A DNA stretch of 8,054 nucleotides, from NCBI GenBank assembly GCA_946886565.1, contig CAMPIX010000048.1:1-8054 (forward strand), read 5' to 3'. Below the pieces are notes generated by a model. The model was not told where the DNA came from. It was given only the letters and a program-made list of their open reading frames with translations, and did not search any database. A program made the translations under genes and the position numbers. Within the stretch, counting starts at the first letter, position 1. The number at the start of each line of letters is the position of its first letter. Positions 1 to 5,929 of the stretch are shown in pieces. This DNA is from an uncultured Altererythrobacter sp. GTDB lineage: Bacteria > Pseudomonadota > Alphaproteobacteria > Sphingomonadales > Sphingomonadaceae.

Positions 1-176
1 CCGGCGATCGAATCGAGCCCGACCGGATAGTTGATCCCCGGAATGCGGAAGCTGCGTTCGAGCAGGGTCTCCATCGCCTCGATCCGGCGGCGGACCGAGT
101 GCGGATCGGTGCCGGTAGGCAGGTCGAAATTCATCGCCCTGGGTTGGCGTGGGGACTGATGGGGGGGCCGGTCCAT
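1..176 (-). CDS. DUF4112 family protein, N-terminal part (runs off left edge)
   Basis: The visible 58 residues include a core resembling the start of DUF4112 proteins: an arginine-rich helix, then ERSFRIPGINYPVGLDSIAG (about residues 39-58). In the family this FRIPG...GLD segment leads into hydrophobic helices, which lie beyond the window. DUF4112 proteins are small, probably membrane-associated, and of unknown function. I start at the ATG whose first base is 176 because GAGGAGAG sits just upstream at ideal spacing. A second in-frame ATG at 134 (MNFDLPTG) gives the more usual N-terminus but has no comparable ribosome site. The stop of the substrate-binding protein gene lies 16 nt upstream, so the two are very likely one transcript. 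The family call is from the motif; the function is unknown. Confidence 0.72.
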   Translation of the reverse strand, partial: MDRPPHQSPRQPRAMNFDLPTGTDPHSVRRRIEAMETLLERSFRIPGINYPVGLDSIA

Positions 177-192
177 AATCTCTCCTCGCAAT

Positions 193-1695
193 CTAGATGG
201 GCCGCAGCGCGAGCGGGAACAAGGGATGGATCGACCAGCGGTTTTCCTCGAACCCCTCGACCCCGCCGCGCAGCAGCGACCAGCGGATCGGCGCGCCGAT
301 CGGGATATAGACGTTGGCCGCGGCGAGCTCCGCCTCGGCCTCGGCGAACAGCGCCGCGCGCGCCATCGGGTCGAGCGCGGAAACCGCCTCGGCCACGCGC
401 GCGTCGGCCTCGGGCACGCACAGCCCGCGGTCGAGGCCGCAGTTGAACTGGTTGAGGAACCAGCGCGCCCCGCCGTAGCGGGCGACCCGGTCGACGAGGG
501 TGAGATCGGCCTCGTTCTCGTTCTCGACGCGCACGAGCGTCACCCCGATCGTGGCGACGTCCTCGGCGAGCGCGGCGAACAGCATTTCGGAACCCGGCCC
601 GGGCGGCAGGAAGATCGTGGCGCGCGGCCCGCTCTCGCCCTCGCCGCCCCCGCTCCAGCCGGCGATGCGCTGCGCGGCGAGCGCACGGCGCTCCTCGATC
701 GACAGGTCGGTCCAGCGCTCGTCGATCGTGCCCATGTCGTCGGGCAGGCCCGCGGGGAGTATCCGCGTGGTCGGCACCCAGCCGCCGATGTTGAACGGCG
801 CGAGCAGGGTCTCGCGATCGATCGCCATCGCCAGCGCCTCGCGCCGGGCGGCATCGGCGAGCAGGCCCTCTTCGCCCTCGTCCCCGGCGTGGACCTGCAA
901 TCCGAACAGCCCGAGCGCCGCGTCGAGCCGCACCGTCCCGCGCGAGAGCGCGCCGACATCGGCCAGCGGCAGGTTGGCGAGCGTGCCGTTCAGCACGAGG
1001 TCGGCCGCGCCCGATTCGAACGCCGCTATCGCTTCGCGCGCCGGGAGGGCGCGCAGCCGGATCTGGCGTGTCCGGCGCTCCCACCCGCGGCTCTGCGGCA
1101 GTCCGCGCGTTTCGGGCGGCAGGGGCTCGAGCAGCCAACCCCCGCCGTCGCGCCCCCCTTCGCTCCGGGTCGCCGCCATCGGACCCATGCCCCGGCCGTT
1201 GCGGCGCAGGCCGAGCTCGGGCTGGGCGAGAACCTGCAGCAGATCGGGCATCGGGCTCTGGAGGCGAATCTCGATCACCCGCCCGGTCATCGCGCGCACT
1301 TCGCTGATCTTGTCGAGATCGAGCCCGAGCGAGGTGCCGCGCAGCGCCGCGATCGTGCGCCGCAGCTCGGCGCGCACGTCCTCGCCCTCGATCGGGGTGC
1401 CGTCGGGCCAGTCCGAATTGCGCAGGCGGAAGATGTAGCTGAGGCCGTCGTCGGTGACGATCCAGCGTTCGGCCACCGCGGGCACGACGTTGCCGGCGGC
1501 GTCGAGCGCGACCAGCCCCTCGGCGGTCGCGGCACGCAAGTGCGCCGCGCCGGGCGCGAGCCGCAGGCCGGTCTCCGCGAGCTCCTCGGGCGTTCCGATG
1601 AACACGACGTCCACGATCTCGTCGTCGGCCGACGAGCCGCAGCCGAGCAGGGCCAGAGGCGCAAGAAGGGAGAGAACGAGCCGGCGAATTCGCAT
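193..1695 (-). CDS. ABC transporter substrate-binding lipoprotein, SBP_bac_5 (peptide-type) family
   Basis: A 500-residue predicted lipoprotein. It opens with MRIRR and a hydrophobic stretch ending in the lipobox LALLGC, with the lipidated cysteine at residue 19. The mature part has landmarks of the family 5 (DppA/OppA-like) solute-binding fold: DDGLSYIFRLR followed by WPDGTPIEGEDV (about residues 80-110), the usual 'DGLTYTFRLR..W.DG.P..A.DV' signature, and later RREALAMAIDRETLL, the conserved 'R.A...AIDR' helix before the ligand-lobe closure. The length is normal for the family. It should bind peptides or another small ligand on the periplasmic side and pass it to an ABC permease. No permease or ATPase gene is in view, so it is either an orphan or its partners lie outside. 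The ATG at 1695 gives the cleanest signal peptide; a TTG at 1713 would add six residues. Neither has a strong ribosome site. The ligand cannot be told from sequence. Confidence 0.85.
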   Translation of the reverse strand: MRIRRLVLSLLAPLALLGCGSSADDEIVDVVFIGTPEELAETGLRLAPGAAHLRAATAEGLVALDAAGNVVPAVAERWIVTDDGLSYIFRLRNSDWPDGTPIEGEDVRAELRRTIAALRGTSLGLDLDKISEVRAMTGRVIEIRLQSPMPDLLQVLAQPELGLRRNGRGMGPMAATRSEGGRDGGGWLLEPLPPETRGLPQSRGWERRTRQIRLRALPAREAIAAFESGAADLVLNGTLANLPLADVGALSRGTVRLDAALGLFGLQVHAGDEGEEGLLADAARREALAMAIDRETLLAPFNIGGWVPTTRILPAGLPDDMGTIDERWTDLSIEERRALAAQRIAGWSGGGEGESGPRATIFLPPGPGSEMLFAALAEDVATIGVTLVRVENENEADLTLVDRVARYGGARWFLNQFNCGLDRGLCVPEADARVAEAVSALDPMARAALFAEAEAELAAANVYIPIGAPIRWSLLRGGVEGFEENRWSIHPLFPLALRPI

Positions 1696-1747
1696 TGCTG
1701 CCCGGCCTAGCAAGTTACGGGCGCGAGGTCAGCGGCGAAGAACGATG

Positions 1748-2122
1748 TCAGAGCTTGCGCAGGCGCGATGCGTCGGTCTCGCCGGGCGGCGTCACCGCCG
1801 CCGGCCGGGTGTAGCGCGGCGAGCGCCCCTCGCCCTGCCCGACGGACGCGCGCGCGACCTTGGGATCGATCTCGTCGGAAAAGGCGATGCCGAAGCGCTT
1901 GTCCTGAACCCAGGCGACCGCGCCTTCGACCCGGCCGATGTTGCGCAGCTCGACCGCGAGCCGCATGCCGCGCTCCACCCGCAGCTCGCCTTCGGCCATC
2001 ATCCCGCCGGCGGAAAGATTGCGCACCTTGACGCGGTGGTCGGCCTCTTCGCCGGCCAGGCGCACGGTCGCCATCAGAAACAGGCTGTCGCGCGGAATAT
2101 GCCTGGTGTCGACGCCGGACAT
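1748..2122 (-). CDS. PilZ domain protein, predicted c-di-GMP receptor
   Basis: A 124-residue single-domain protein. Both c-di-GMP-binding signatures of PilZ are intact: RHIPR at residues 7-11 (RxxxR) and NLSAGG at residues 35-40 ([D/N]xSxxG), followed by beta-strand-rich sequence with GAVAWVQDKRFGIAF (about 79-93), matching the 'G.V.W......G..F' end of the barrel. The last 30 residues are polar, with Pro, Arg and Thr, and look disordered. Because the binding residues are present, it probably does bind the second messenger; the output (motility, adhesion, surface polymer) is unknown. A GAAAGGAC ribosome site lies about 10 nt before the ATG. The gene follows dksA at 135 bp and precedes the substrate-binding gene by 52 bp, so it may have its own promoter. 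A CtrA-like box lies about 83 nt upstream of its ATG. Confidence 0.9.
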   Translation of the reverse strand: MSGVDTRHIPRDSLFLMATVRLAGEEADHRVKVRNLSAGGMMAEGELRVERGMRLAVELRNIGRVEGAVAWVQDKRFGIAFSDEIDPKVARASVGQGEGRSPRYTRPAAVTPPGETDASRLRKL

Positions 2123-2204
2123 TCGCGATCCCGTCCTTTCCTTCGCTCGTGCGATTTGTTGCGCGGGCCGCCCCGCGGACGCGACTCGGCCTACCTTCGA
2201 TTGT

Positions 2205-2219
2205 CTAATGAAGCTTTAA
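2205..2219 (-). promoter_or_regulatory. CtrA-like box upstream of the PilZ gene
   Basis: The minus strand reads TTAA, 7 nt (AGCTTCA), TTAG, then AC. The CtrA consensus of alphaproteobacteria is TTAA-N7-TTAA(C), so this is one mismatch away. It is among the very few AT-rich spots in the window and lies upstream of a c-di-GMP receptor gene, a plausible target class. Assigned by pattern only. Confidence 0.3.
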
Positions 2220-2238
2220 GCCTGTTTGGGAACCAGGC
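2220..2238 (-). repeat. Small inverted repeat downstream of dksA, possible weak terminator
   Basis: GCCTG and CAGGC are separated by 9 nt, 20 nt after the dksA stop. The stem is short and is followed on the minus strand by TTAAAGC rather than a U-run, so an intrinsic terminator is only a weak possibility. Apart from this and the CtrA-like box, nothing else stands out in 2123-2257. Confidence 0.2.
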
Positions 2239-2257
2239 AAGCATCGGCCGGGCGCGT

Positions 2258-2716
2258 TCAATCGTCGCGCGAGATCTTCTCGCGCCGTTCGTGCGCCTCC
2301 TGCGCCTCGACCGTCATCGTGGCGACCGGGCGGGCGATCAGGCGGCGGATGCCGATCGGATCGCCGGTAACCTCGCAGAAGCCATACTCGCCGGCTTCGA
2401 GCCGGCGCAGCGCCGCATCGATCTTGGCGATCAGCTTGCGCTGCCGGTCGCGGGTGCGCAGCTCGATGCTCCAGTCGGTTTCGCTCGAGGCGCGGTCGTT
2501 GAGATCGGGTTCGCGGATGGGCCCGTCCTGCAGCGATTGCAGCGTGGCCGACGAGGCATCGAGGATCGAGCGCTTCCATTCGAGCAGCAACATGCGGAAA
2601 TAGTTCGCCTGCCGCTCGCTCATGTAGGGCTCGTCGTCGTCGGGGACATAGTCCACCGAGAGCGATTTCTTCGCCTTTTCAAGAACGTCGAGGTCGGTGG
2701 TGCTCGCCGACGCCAT
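2258..2716 (-). CDS. dksA: RNA polymerase-binding transcription factor DksA
   Basis: At 152 residues, nearly the same size as E. coli DksA (151), and the landmarks fall at the same numbers. The coiled-coil tip DLNDRA carries D71, D74 and A76, the residues that reach into the RNA polymerase secondary channel. The C-terminal domain has YGFCEVTGDPIGIRRLIARP. Of the four zinc cysteines only C114 remains; positions 117, 135 and 138 are Thr, Thr and Ala. Reduced-cysteine DksA proteins are known in alphaproteobacteria and in Pseudomonas DksA2, so this is a lineage trait rather than damage. DksA acts with ppGpp in the stringent response, repressing rRNA promoters and activating amino-acid genes. The ATG at 2716 has GAGAGG five bases upstream. 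The candidate promoter region is at 2788-2834. Confidence 0.95.
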   Translation of the reverse strand: MASASTTDLDVLEKAKKSLSVDYVPDDDEPYMSERQANYFRMLLLEWKRSILDASSATLQSLQDGPIREPDLNDRASSETDWSIELRTRDRQRKLIAKIDAALRRLEAGEYGFCEVTGDPIGIRRLIARPVATMTVEAQEAHERREKISRDD

Positions 2717-2787
2717 AAGTGCCTCTCAACCCTGCCGGCCGGAGCCGACCCTTAGCAAGACCGAACCGCGAGCCGCTTCCCCGGCCC

Positions 2788-2834
2788 GGGCCCCCGTTGG
2801 GCGGCCCTATAGGCGGGGGCCCCAACCGGCACAA
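2788..2834 (-). promoter_or_regulatory. Candidate dksA promoter with straddling inverted repeat
   Basis: On the minus strand, TTGTGC (2829-2834) and TATAGG (2806-2811) are 17 nt apart, a plausible -35/-10 pair reading toward dksA, with an expected transcript start near 2799. A perfect 9-bp inverted repeat, GGGCCCCCG/CGGGGGCCC (2788-2796 and 2814-2822), flanks the -10. One arm lies in the spacer and the other at the expected start, so it could be an operator or a leader structure. The -35 matches the consensus at only three of six positions. Confidence 0.35.
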
Positions 2835-2908
2835 GCGGCAATCGGACAGGCTCGTTAGTCGCTGAAATCTTAAGGTTGCCCGAACGGCTGAGGCCGATCG
2901 AACGCGCG

Positions 2909-2924
2909 TTAACCAATTGTTGAC
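2909..2924 (+). promoter_or_regulatory. CtrA-like box upstream of the Sel1 gene
   Basis: TTAA, 7 nt (CCAATTG), TTGAC. This is one mismatch from the alphaproteobacterial CtrA consensus TTAA-N7-TTAAC. It ends 68 nt before the chosen ATG of the Sel1-type gene. The second half-site also resembles a -35 (TTGACC), as in promoters where CtrA overlaps the -35 region, but I see no convincing -10 at 16-18 nt. Confidence 0.35.
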
Positions 2925-2991
2925 CATCTTTGCCGAGATTGGGACCGTGGCGGCAAAAGGGGGCCGCTTCGGACAACTGGGGGGTACCAAG

Positions 2992-3321
2992 ATGGACCTG
3001 ACTCCGATCGAGGGCGGAATGGCCATGCAGGCCGAAAGCATTGCCGCCGACATGCTCGTTGCACGTTGCCTTGCCGCCGCAGCGCAGGGCGATATCGTCG
3101 CCTATTTCGACCTTGGGGTGGCCTTTTCGACCGGCAGCCACGGCGCGCCGTGCGATCTGATCGAGGCGCACAAATGGTTCAACCTCGCCGCCGTCAACGG
3201 CCACGAGGATGCCGCCGGTTGCCGCGCCGACATTTCCGACGAGATGACCGCGCGCGAGATCGCCGAAGCCCAGCGCCGCGCGCGCGAATGGCTGAGCGAG
3301 GGAGCGCGCAGGGCGGCGTAG
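2992..3321 (+). CDS. Short Sel1-repeat (SLR) protein
   Basis: A 109-residue protein with one recognisable Sel1-like (TPR-related) unit, running from about GDIVAYFDLGVAFSTGS through DLIEAHKWFNLAAVNGHEDA (residues 33-74). The 'A..LG..Y..G.....D..EA..W...AA..G...A' spacing is clear. A charged helix (MTAREIAEAQRRAREW) follows. There is no signal peptide or membrane segment. Sel1 proteins are usually protein-interaction adaptors, and nothing shows the partner here. The ATG at 2992 follows a G-run (GGGGGG, about 7 nt); ATGs at 3019 and 3025 are alternatives, and the first has GAGGG just upstream. An in-frame TTG at 2917 would add 25 residues but overlaps the CtrA-like box, so I reject it. The gene is divergent from dksA and convergent with the acyltransferase-like gene. 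Confidence 0.8.
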   Translation: MDLTPIEGGMAMQAESIAADMLVARCLAAAAQGDIVAYFDLGVAFSTGSHGAPCDLIEAHKWFNLAAVNGHEDAAGCRADISDEMTAREIAEAQRRAREWLSEGARRAA

Positions 3322-3366
3322 AGGCGACATCGAGGTCAGTCCATAACCGAGGACAGTCAAAACCCG

Positions 3367-3541
3367 ATCCTCCCCTGAAAGGGGAGGTGGCAGCCGCGCT
3401 AGCGGCTGACGGAGGGGTGTCAGCGTCCACAGGTGGCGACACCCCTCCACCACGCGCTGCCCGCAGGGCAGTCTATCCCGAGCGGCCGGCCTGCCGGCCA
3501 GCCGAGGGGCGCGCGGTCCCCCTCCCCTTACAGGGGAGGAT
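3367..3541. repeat. 175-bp multi-hairpin intergenic element with 21-bp terminal inverted repeats
   Basis: The two ends (3367-3387 and 3521-3541) are inverted copies matching at 20 of 21 positions, and each end is itself a hairpin: CCTCCCCT-GAA-AGGGGAGG (3369-3387) and CCTCCCCT-TAC-AGGGGAGG (3521-3539). Inside are four more perfect palindromes: CAGCCGC/GCGGCTG (3391-3408), GGAGGGGTGTC/GACACCCCTCC (3411-3448, 16-nt loop), CTGCCC/GGGCAG (3457-3471) and GGCCGGC/GCCGGCC (3484-3499). The element occupies the gap between convergent genes. No flanking target duplication is obvious and no long protein-coding content is plausible. It resembles the dispersed palindromic repeats (REP/MITE-like) common in sphingomonad intergenic DNA. 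It could also slow transcription from either side, though neither end hairpin is followed by a U-run. Confidence 0.8.
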
Positions 3542-3574
3542 TCGATCGCGGTGCCGCTTGTGAACGGCGGCTAG

Positions 3575-4714
3575 CTAGCCCTTCCGAAACGGCATCCGCT
3601 CGGCCATGAACGAGCGGTCGAGCGCGACGCCTTGCCGCTCGCGCTCGAGGAAGTCGGCAACCGCTTCGCGGAAGCCCGGATCGGCGATCCAGTGGGCGGA
3701 CCAGGTCTCGACCGGCTCGTAGCCGCGCATCAGCTTGTGGCCGCCCTGCGCGCCCGCCTCCACCCGCGCCAGCCCGCGCGCGATCGCGGCGTCGATCGCC
3801 TGGTAATAGCAGAGCTCGAAATGGAGGAAGCGCCGCTCCACGGTGCAGCCCCAGTAGCGGCCGAACAGCGTCGTGCCGCCGATGAAGTTGAGCGCGCCGG
3901 CGATGGGCACGCCTTCTTCGTAGGCGAGCACCAGCAGGATGCGGTCGGCCATGCGCTCGCCGAGCAGCGCGAAGGCTTCGCGCGTCAGATAGGGATGGCC
4001 CCATTTGCGCGCGCCGGTGTCCTGGTAGAAGGTCCAGAACGCGTCCCAGTGTTCGGGCCGGATGTCGCCGCCTGTCAGGTGGCGGATCTCGAGCCCTTCG
4101 ACCGCCGCGGCGCGTTCCTTGCGGATCGCCTTGCGCTTGCGCGAGGCGAGCGCGGCGAGGAACGCGTCGAAGCTGGCGTAGCCGTGGTTCTCCCAGTGGA
4201 ACTGGAGGTCGCTGCGCATGAGCCAGCCGCCCGCCTCGAACAGCGCCCGCTGTTCGGGCTCGACGAAGGTCGCGTGGGCCGAGGACAGGCCGAACTGCCC
4301 GCACACCGCTTCCGCGGCGCGGAGTAGAAGCAGGCTGTCGGCCGGGTTCGCGGCGAGAAGGCGCGGGCCGGTCGCGGGGGTGAACGGCGCGGCGATCTGG
4401 AGCTTGGGGTAGTAGGCCCCGCCCGCCCGCTCGTAGGCGTCGGCCCAGGTGTGGTCGAACACGTACTCGCCCTGGCTATGCGACTTGGCGTAGGCGGGCA
4501 TCGCGGCGGCGAGGGCATGATCCTCGCCCCGTTCGATCACGATCGGCAACGGCTGCCAGCCGGTCCCCGGGCCGACGCTGCCCGATTCCTCGAGCGCGGT
4601 GAGGAAATCCCACGCGACGAACGGGTTGTCGGAACCCGCGAGCCGGTCCCACGCCTCGCGCGGCAGCGAGCCGACCGACTCGGCGACGCGAATCCGCTCG
4701 GCGGAATCGCTCAC
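3575..4714 (-). CDS. DUF482 / COG3146 FemAB-like acyltransferase-family protein
   Basis: A 379-residue cytosolic protein of the GNAT-fold family annotated as peptidogalycan biosynthesis or predicted N-acyltransferase. Signatures are NPFVAWDFLTALEESGSV near the N-terminus (30-47), SRKRKAIRKERA (191-202), FYQDTGARKWGHPYLT (229-244), and the diagnostic C-terminal run GRYWGCTVERRFLHFELCYY (285-304) with EAGAQGGHKLMRGYEP (319-334). The substrate is not known for this family. I choose the GTG at 4714: it overlaps the stop of the phosphodiesterase gene by 4 bp (GTGA) and is preceded by GGAAGGG. The open frame continues upstream to 5068, but that extension only shadows the previous gene. Last gene of the five-gene operon; the hairpin element lies just downstream. 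Confidence 0.88.
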   Translation of the reverse strand: MSDSAERIRVAESVGSLPREAWDRLAGSDNPFVAWDFLTALEESGSVGPGTGWQPLPIVIERGEDHALAAAMPAYAKSHSQGEYVFDHTWADAYERAGGAYYPKLQIAAPFTPATGPRLLAANPADSLLLLRAAEAVCGQFGLSSAHATFVEPEQRALFEAGGWLMRSDLQFHWENHGYASFDAFLAALASRKRKAIRKERAAAVEGLEIRHLTGGDIRPEHWDAFWTFYQDTGARKWGHPYLTREAFALLGERMADRILLVLAYEEGVPIAGALNFIGGTTLFGRYWGCTVERRFLHFELCYYQAIDAAIARGLARVEAGAQGGHKLMRGYEPVETWSAHWIADPGFREAVADFLERERQGVALDRSFMAERMPFRKG

Positions 4715-5469
4715 GCCAGCCCTTCCCCCTCCGCGATCGGAGCGTCGGCGTGGAGTTCGGCGCGGATACGCAGTTCCGCGTTGCGCACGGTCCAGGTCAG
4801 CACCGGCAACCCGCGCCTGCGCTGCGCGGCGGCGAAGGCGCTCGGCAAATCGCGCACGTCGTAGGCGAGGAAGTGCGGCCGCGCGTGCCACAGCGCAGCG
4901 TGACGCCGCCAGCGGCCGCCGAAGCCCTTCTCGTTCTCCTCGGTGACGACGAGCCCGCGCAGCGTGCGCGGCGAATGGGTCGCGAACCAGCGCGACACCC
5001 GCGGATCGAAGCTCATCACCGCGTGGTGACCCTGGTAACCGTCGAGCGCGCGACGCACCGCGAGACACAGCGGCGCGACGCGGCGTTCACGCCTCGACTT
5101 CAGCTCGATCAGCACCGGCACACGGCCCGCGACCTGAGCGAGCAGCCGCTCAAGCGACGGAATCCGGTCGCTGCTGCCCGAAAGCGCAATCGCCTCGATC
5201 TCCGCGAGCGGGCGGCGCAGGAGCGGGCCCTGATCGTCGGTCAGCCGGTCGAGTTCCCAGTCGTGGAACACCGCCGCGCGCCCGTCGCCGGTGCGCTGGA
5301 CGTCGCATTCGATGCCGAGCCCGCGCGCCATGGCCTCGGCAAAGGCCGAGGGGGAATTTTCGGGCACGCCGGGCGAATGCAGCCCGCGGTGGGCGTAAGT
5401 CCAGCGCCCCAGCCATTCGACGCGCCGGGGATCGGGGGCCGGGGCCCGCCAGGCGTCGATCGGATTCAG
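4711..5469 (-). CDS. Glycerophosphodiester phosphodiesterase (GDPD), probable CTG start
   Basis: Predicted to hydrolyse glycerophosphodiesters to glycerol-3-phosphate and an alcohol, in lipid turnover. With a CTG start at 5469 it has 252 residues and the full GDPD catalytic set: YAHRG (His27), ENS (Glu37), IECD (Glu54, Asp56), FHD (His69) and LIELK (Glu122). No secretion signal is visible, so it is probably cytosolic. The only conventional in-frame start is the GTG at 5367 (residue 35), which would delete the essential HRG histidine. The frame is open upstream to a TAA at 5479-5481, and the codons there include no ATG, GTG or TTG. AAGGGA lies 5 nt before the CTG, and the CTG follows the ridA-family stop by 1 nt. 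ATC at 5460 is a less well-spaced alternative. The C-terminus overlaps the acyltransferase-like gene. Confidence 0.85.
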   Translation of the reverse strand: MNPIDAWRAPAPDPRRVEWLGRWTYAHRGLHSPGVPENSPSAFAEAMARGLGIECDVQRTGDGRAAVFHDWELDRLTDDQGPLLRRPLAEIEAIALSGSSDRIPSLERLLAQVAGRVPVLIELKSRRERRVAPLCLAVRRALDGYQGHHAVMSFDPRVSRWFATHSPRTLRGLVVTEENEKGFGGRWRRHAALWHARPHFLAYDVRDLPSAFAAAQRRRGLPVLTWTVRNAELRIRAELHADAPIAEGEGLA

Positions 5470-5470
5470 C

Positions 5471-5929
5471 TCAGTCCCTTACCGCGACGATGGCATCCAC
5501 CTCGACCGCGACGCCGAGCGGCAGGACCGGCACGCCGACCGCGCTGCGCGCGTGGCGGCCGGCGTCGCCGAAGACCTCGGCCATCAGGTCCGAGGCGCCG
5601 TTGGCGACCTTGGGCTGCTCGGTGAAATCCGCCGCCGAACTGACGAAGGCGCCCAGCTTCACGACCTGCCCGACCCGGTCGAGCGAGCCCAGCGCGGCCT
5701 TGAGCTGCGCGAGGATCATCAGCCCGCAGGCGCGCGCCGCGGCGGCGCCGTCCTCGGTCGAGACGTCCTCCCCCAGCCGGCCCTTGACCAGCTCGCCGTC
5801 GACGAACGGCAACTGGCCCGAGACGTGCGCGAAGCCGCCGTGGACGACCACCGGCTGGTAGCTCGCGACCGGCGCGGCGGCCTTGGGCAGTTCGATGCCG
5901 AGTTCGCTCAGTTTCGCGTCGATGCTCAT
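5471..5929 (-). CDS. RidA (YjgF/YER057c/UK114) family protein
   Basis: A 152-residue member of the RidA superfamily, whose founding members hydrolyse reactive enamine/imine intermediates made by PLP enzymes; other subgroups have different or unknown activities. The N-terminal part has VVVHGGFAHVSGQLPFVDGEL (about 27-47), and the C-terminal active-site strand has ARSAVGVPVLPLG...VEVDAIV. Arg128 and Glu143 are 15 residues apart, the same spacing as Arg105 and Glu120 of Salmonella RidA, so the keto-acid-binding arginine is kept. The longer length and sequence point to the ~150-residue branch rather than canonical RidA (~128), so I give no gene symbol. The ATG at 5929 overlaps the upstream HAD gene stop (ATGA), the sign of a coupled operon. 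The frame extends to 6070 but that part shadows the HAD gene. Confidence 0.9.
   Translation of the reverse strand: MSIDAKLSELGIELPKAAAPVASYQPVVVHGGFAHVSGQLPFVDGELVKGRLGEDVSTEDGAAAARACGLMILAQLKAALGSLDRVGQVVKLGAFVSSAADFTEQPKVANGASDLMAEVFGDAGRHARSAVGVPVLPLGVAVEVDAIVAVRD

Noticed and set aside
131..1138. 335-codon minus-strand open frame overlapping the substrate-binding and DUF4112 genes
   Set aside because: Arg/Ala-rich out-of-frame translation of the real genes; no recognisable domain.
226..1710. 494-codon plus-strand open frame opposite the substrate-binding gene
   Set aside because: It mirrors the real gene in GC-rich DNA, is Arg/Glu/His/Pro-rich with no domain, and the minus-strand product has a lipobox and family motifs.
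1696..1747. Separate promoter between the PilZ and substrate-binding genes
   Set aside because: The 52-bp gap shows no convincing -35/-10 pair or palindrome; read-through from the PilZ gene is as likely.
1454..2755. 433-codon plus-strand open frame over the PilZ and dksA genes
   Set aside because: It spans two confirmed minus-strand genes and intergenic DNA and shows no domain.
2752..3453. 233-codon minus-strand open frame across the Sel1 gene and part of the hairpin element
   Set aside because: It is antisense to the Sel1 gene and continues into the palindromic repeat; no family features.
3367..3541. CRISPR array or tRNA-like RNA in the hairpin element
   Set aside because: There are no regularly spaced direct repeats with unique spacers, and no cloverleaf with an anticodon arm; the structure is a series of different palindromes.
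4715..5068. N-terminal extension of the DUF482 gene to 5068
   Set aside because: The extension is Arg-rich, out-of-frame reading of the GDPD gene; the GTG at 4714 has a ribosome site and the usual 4-bp operon overlap.
5150..5416. ATG at 5416 as start of the GDPD gene, via a frameshift
   Set aside because: This ATG is in another frame. The frame carrying WTYAHRGLH is intact from 5469 onward, so no frameshift is needed.
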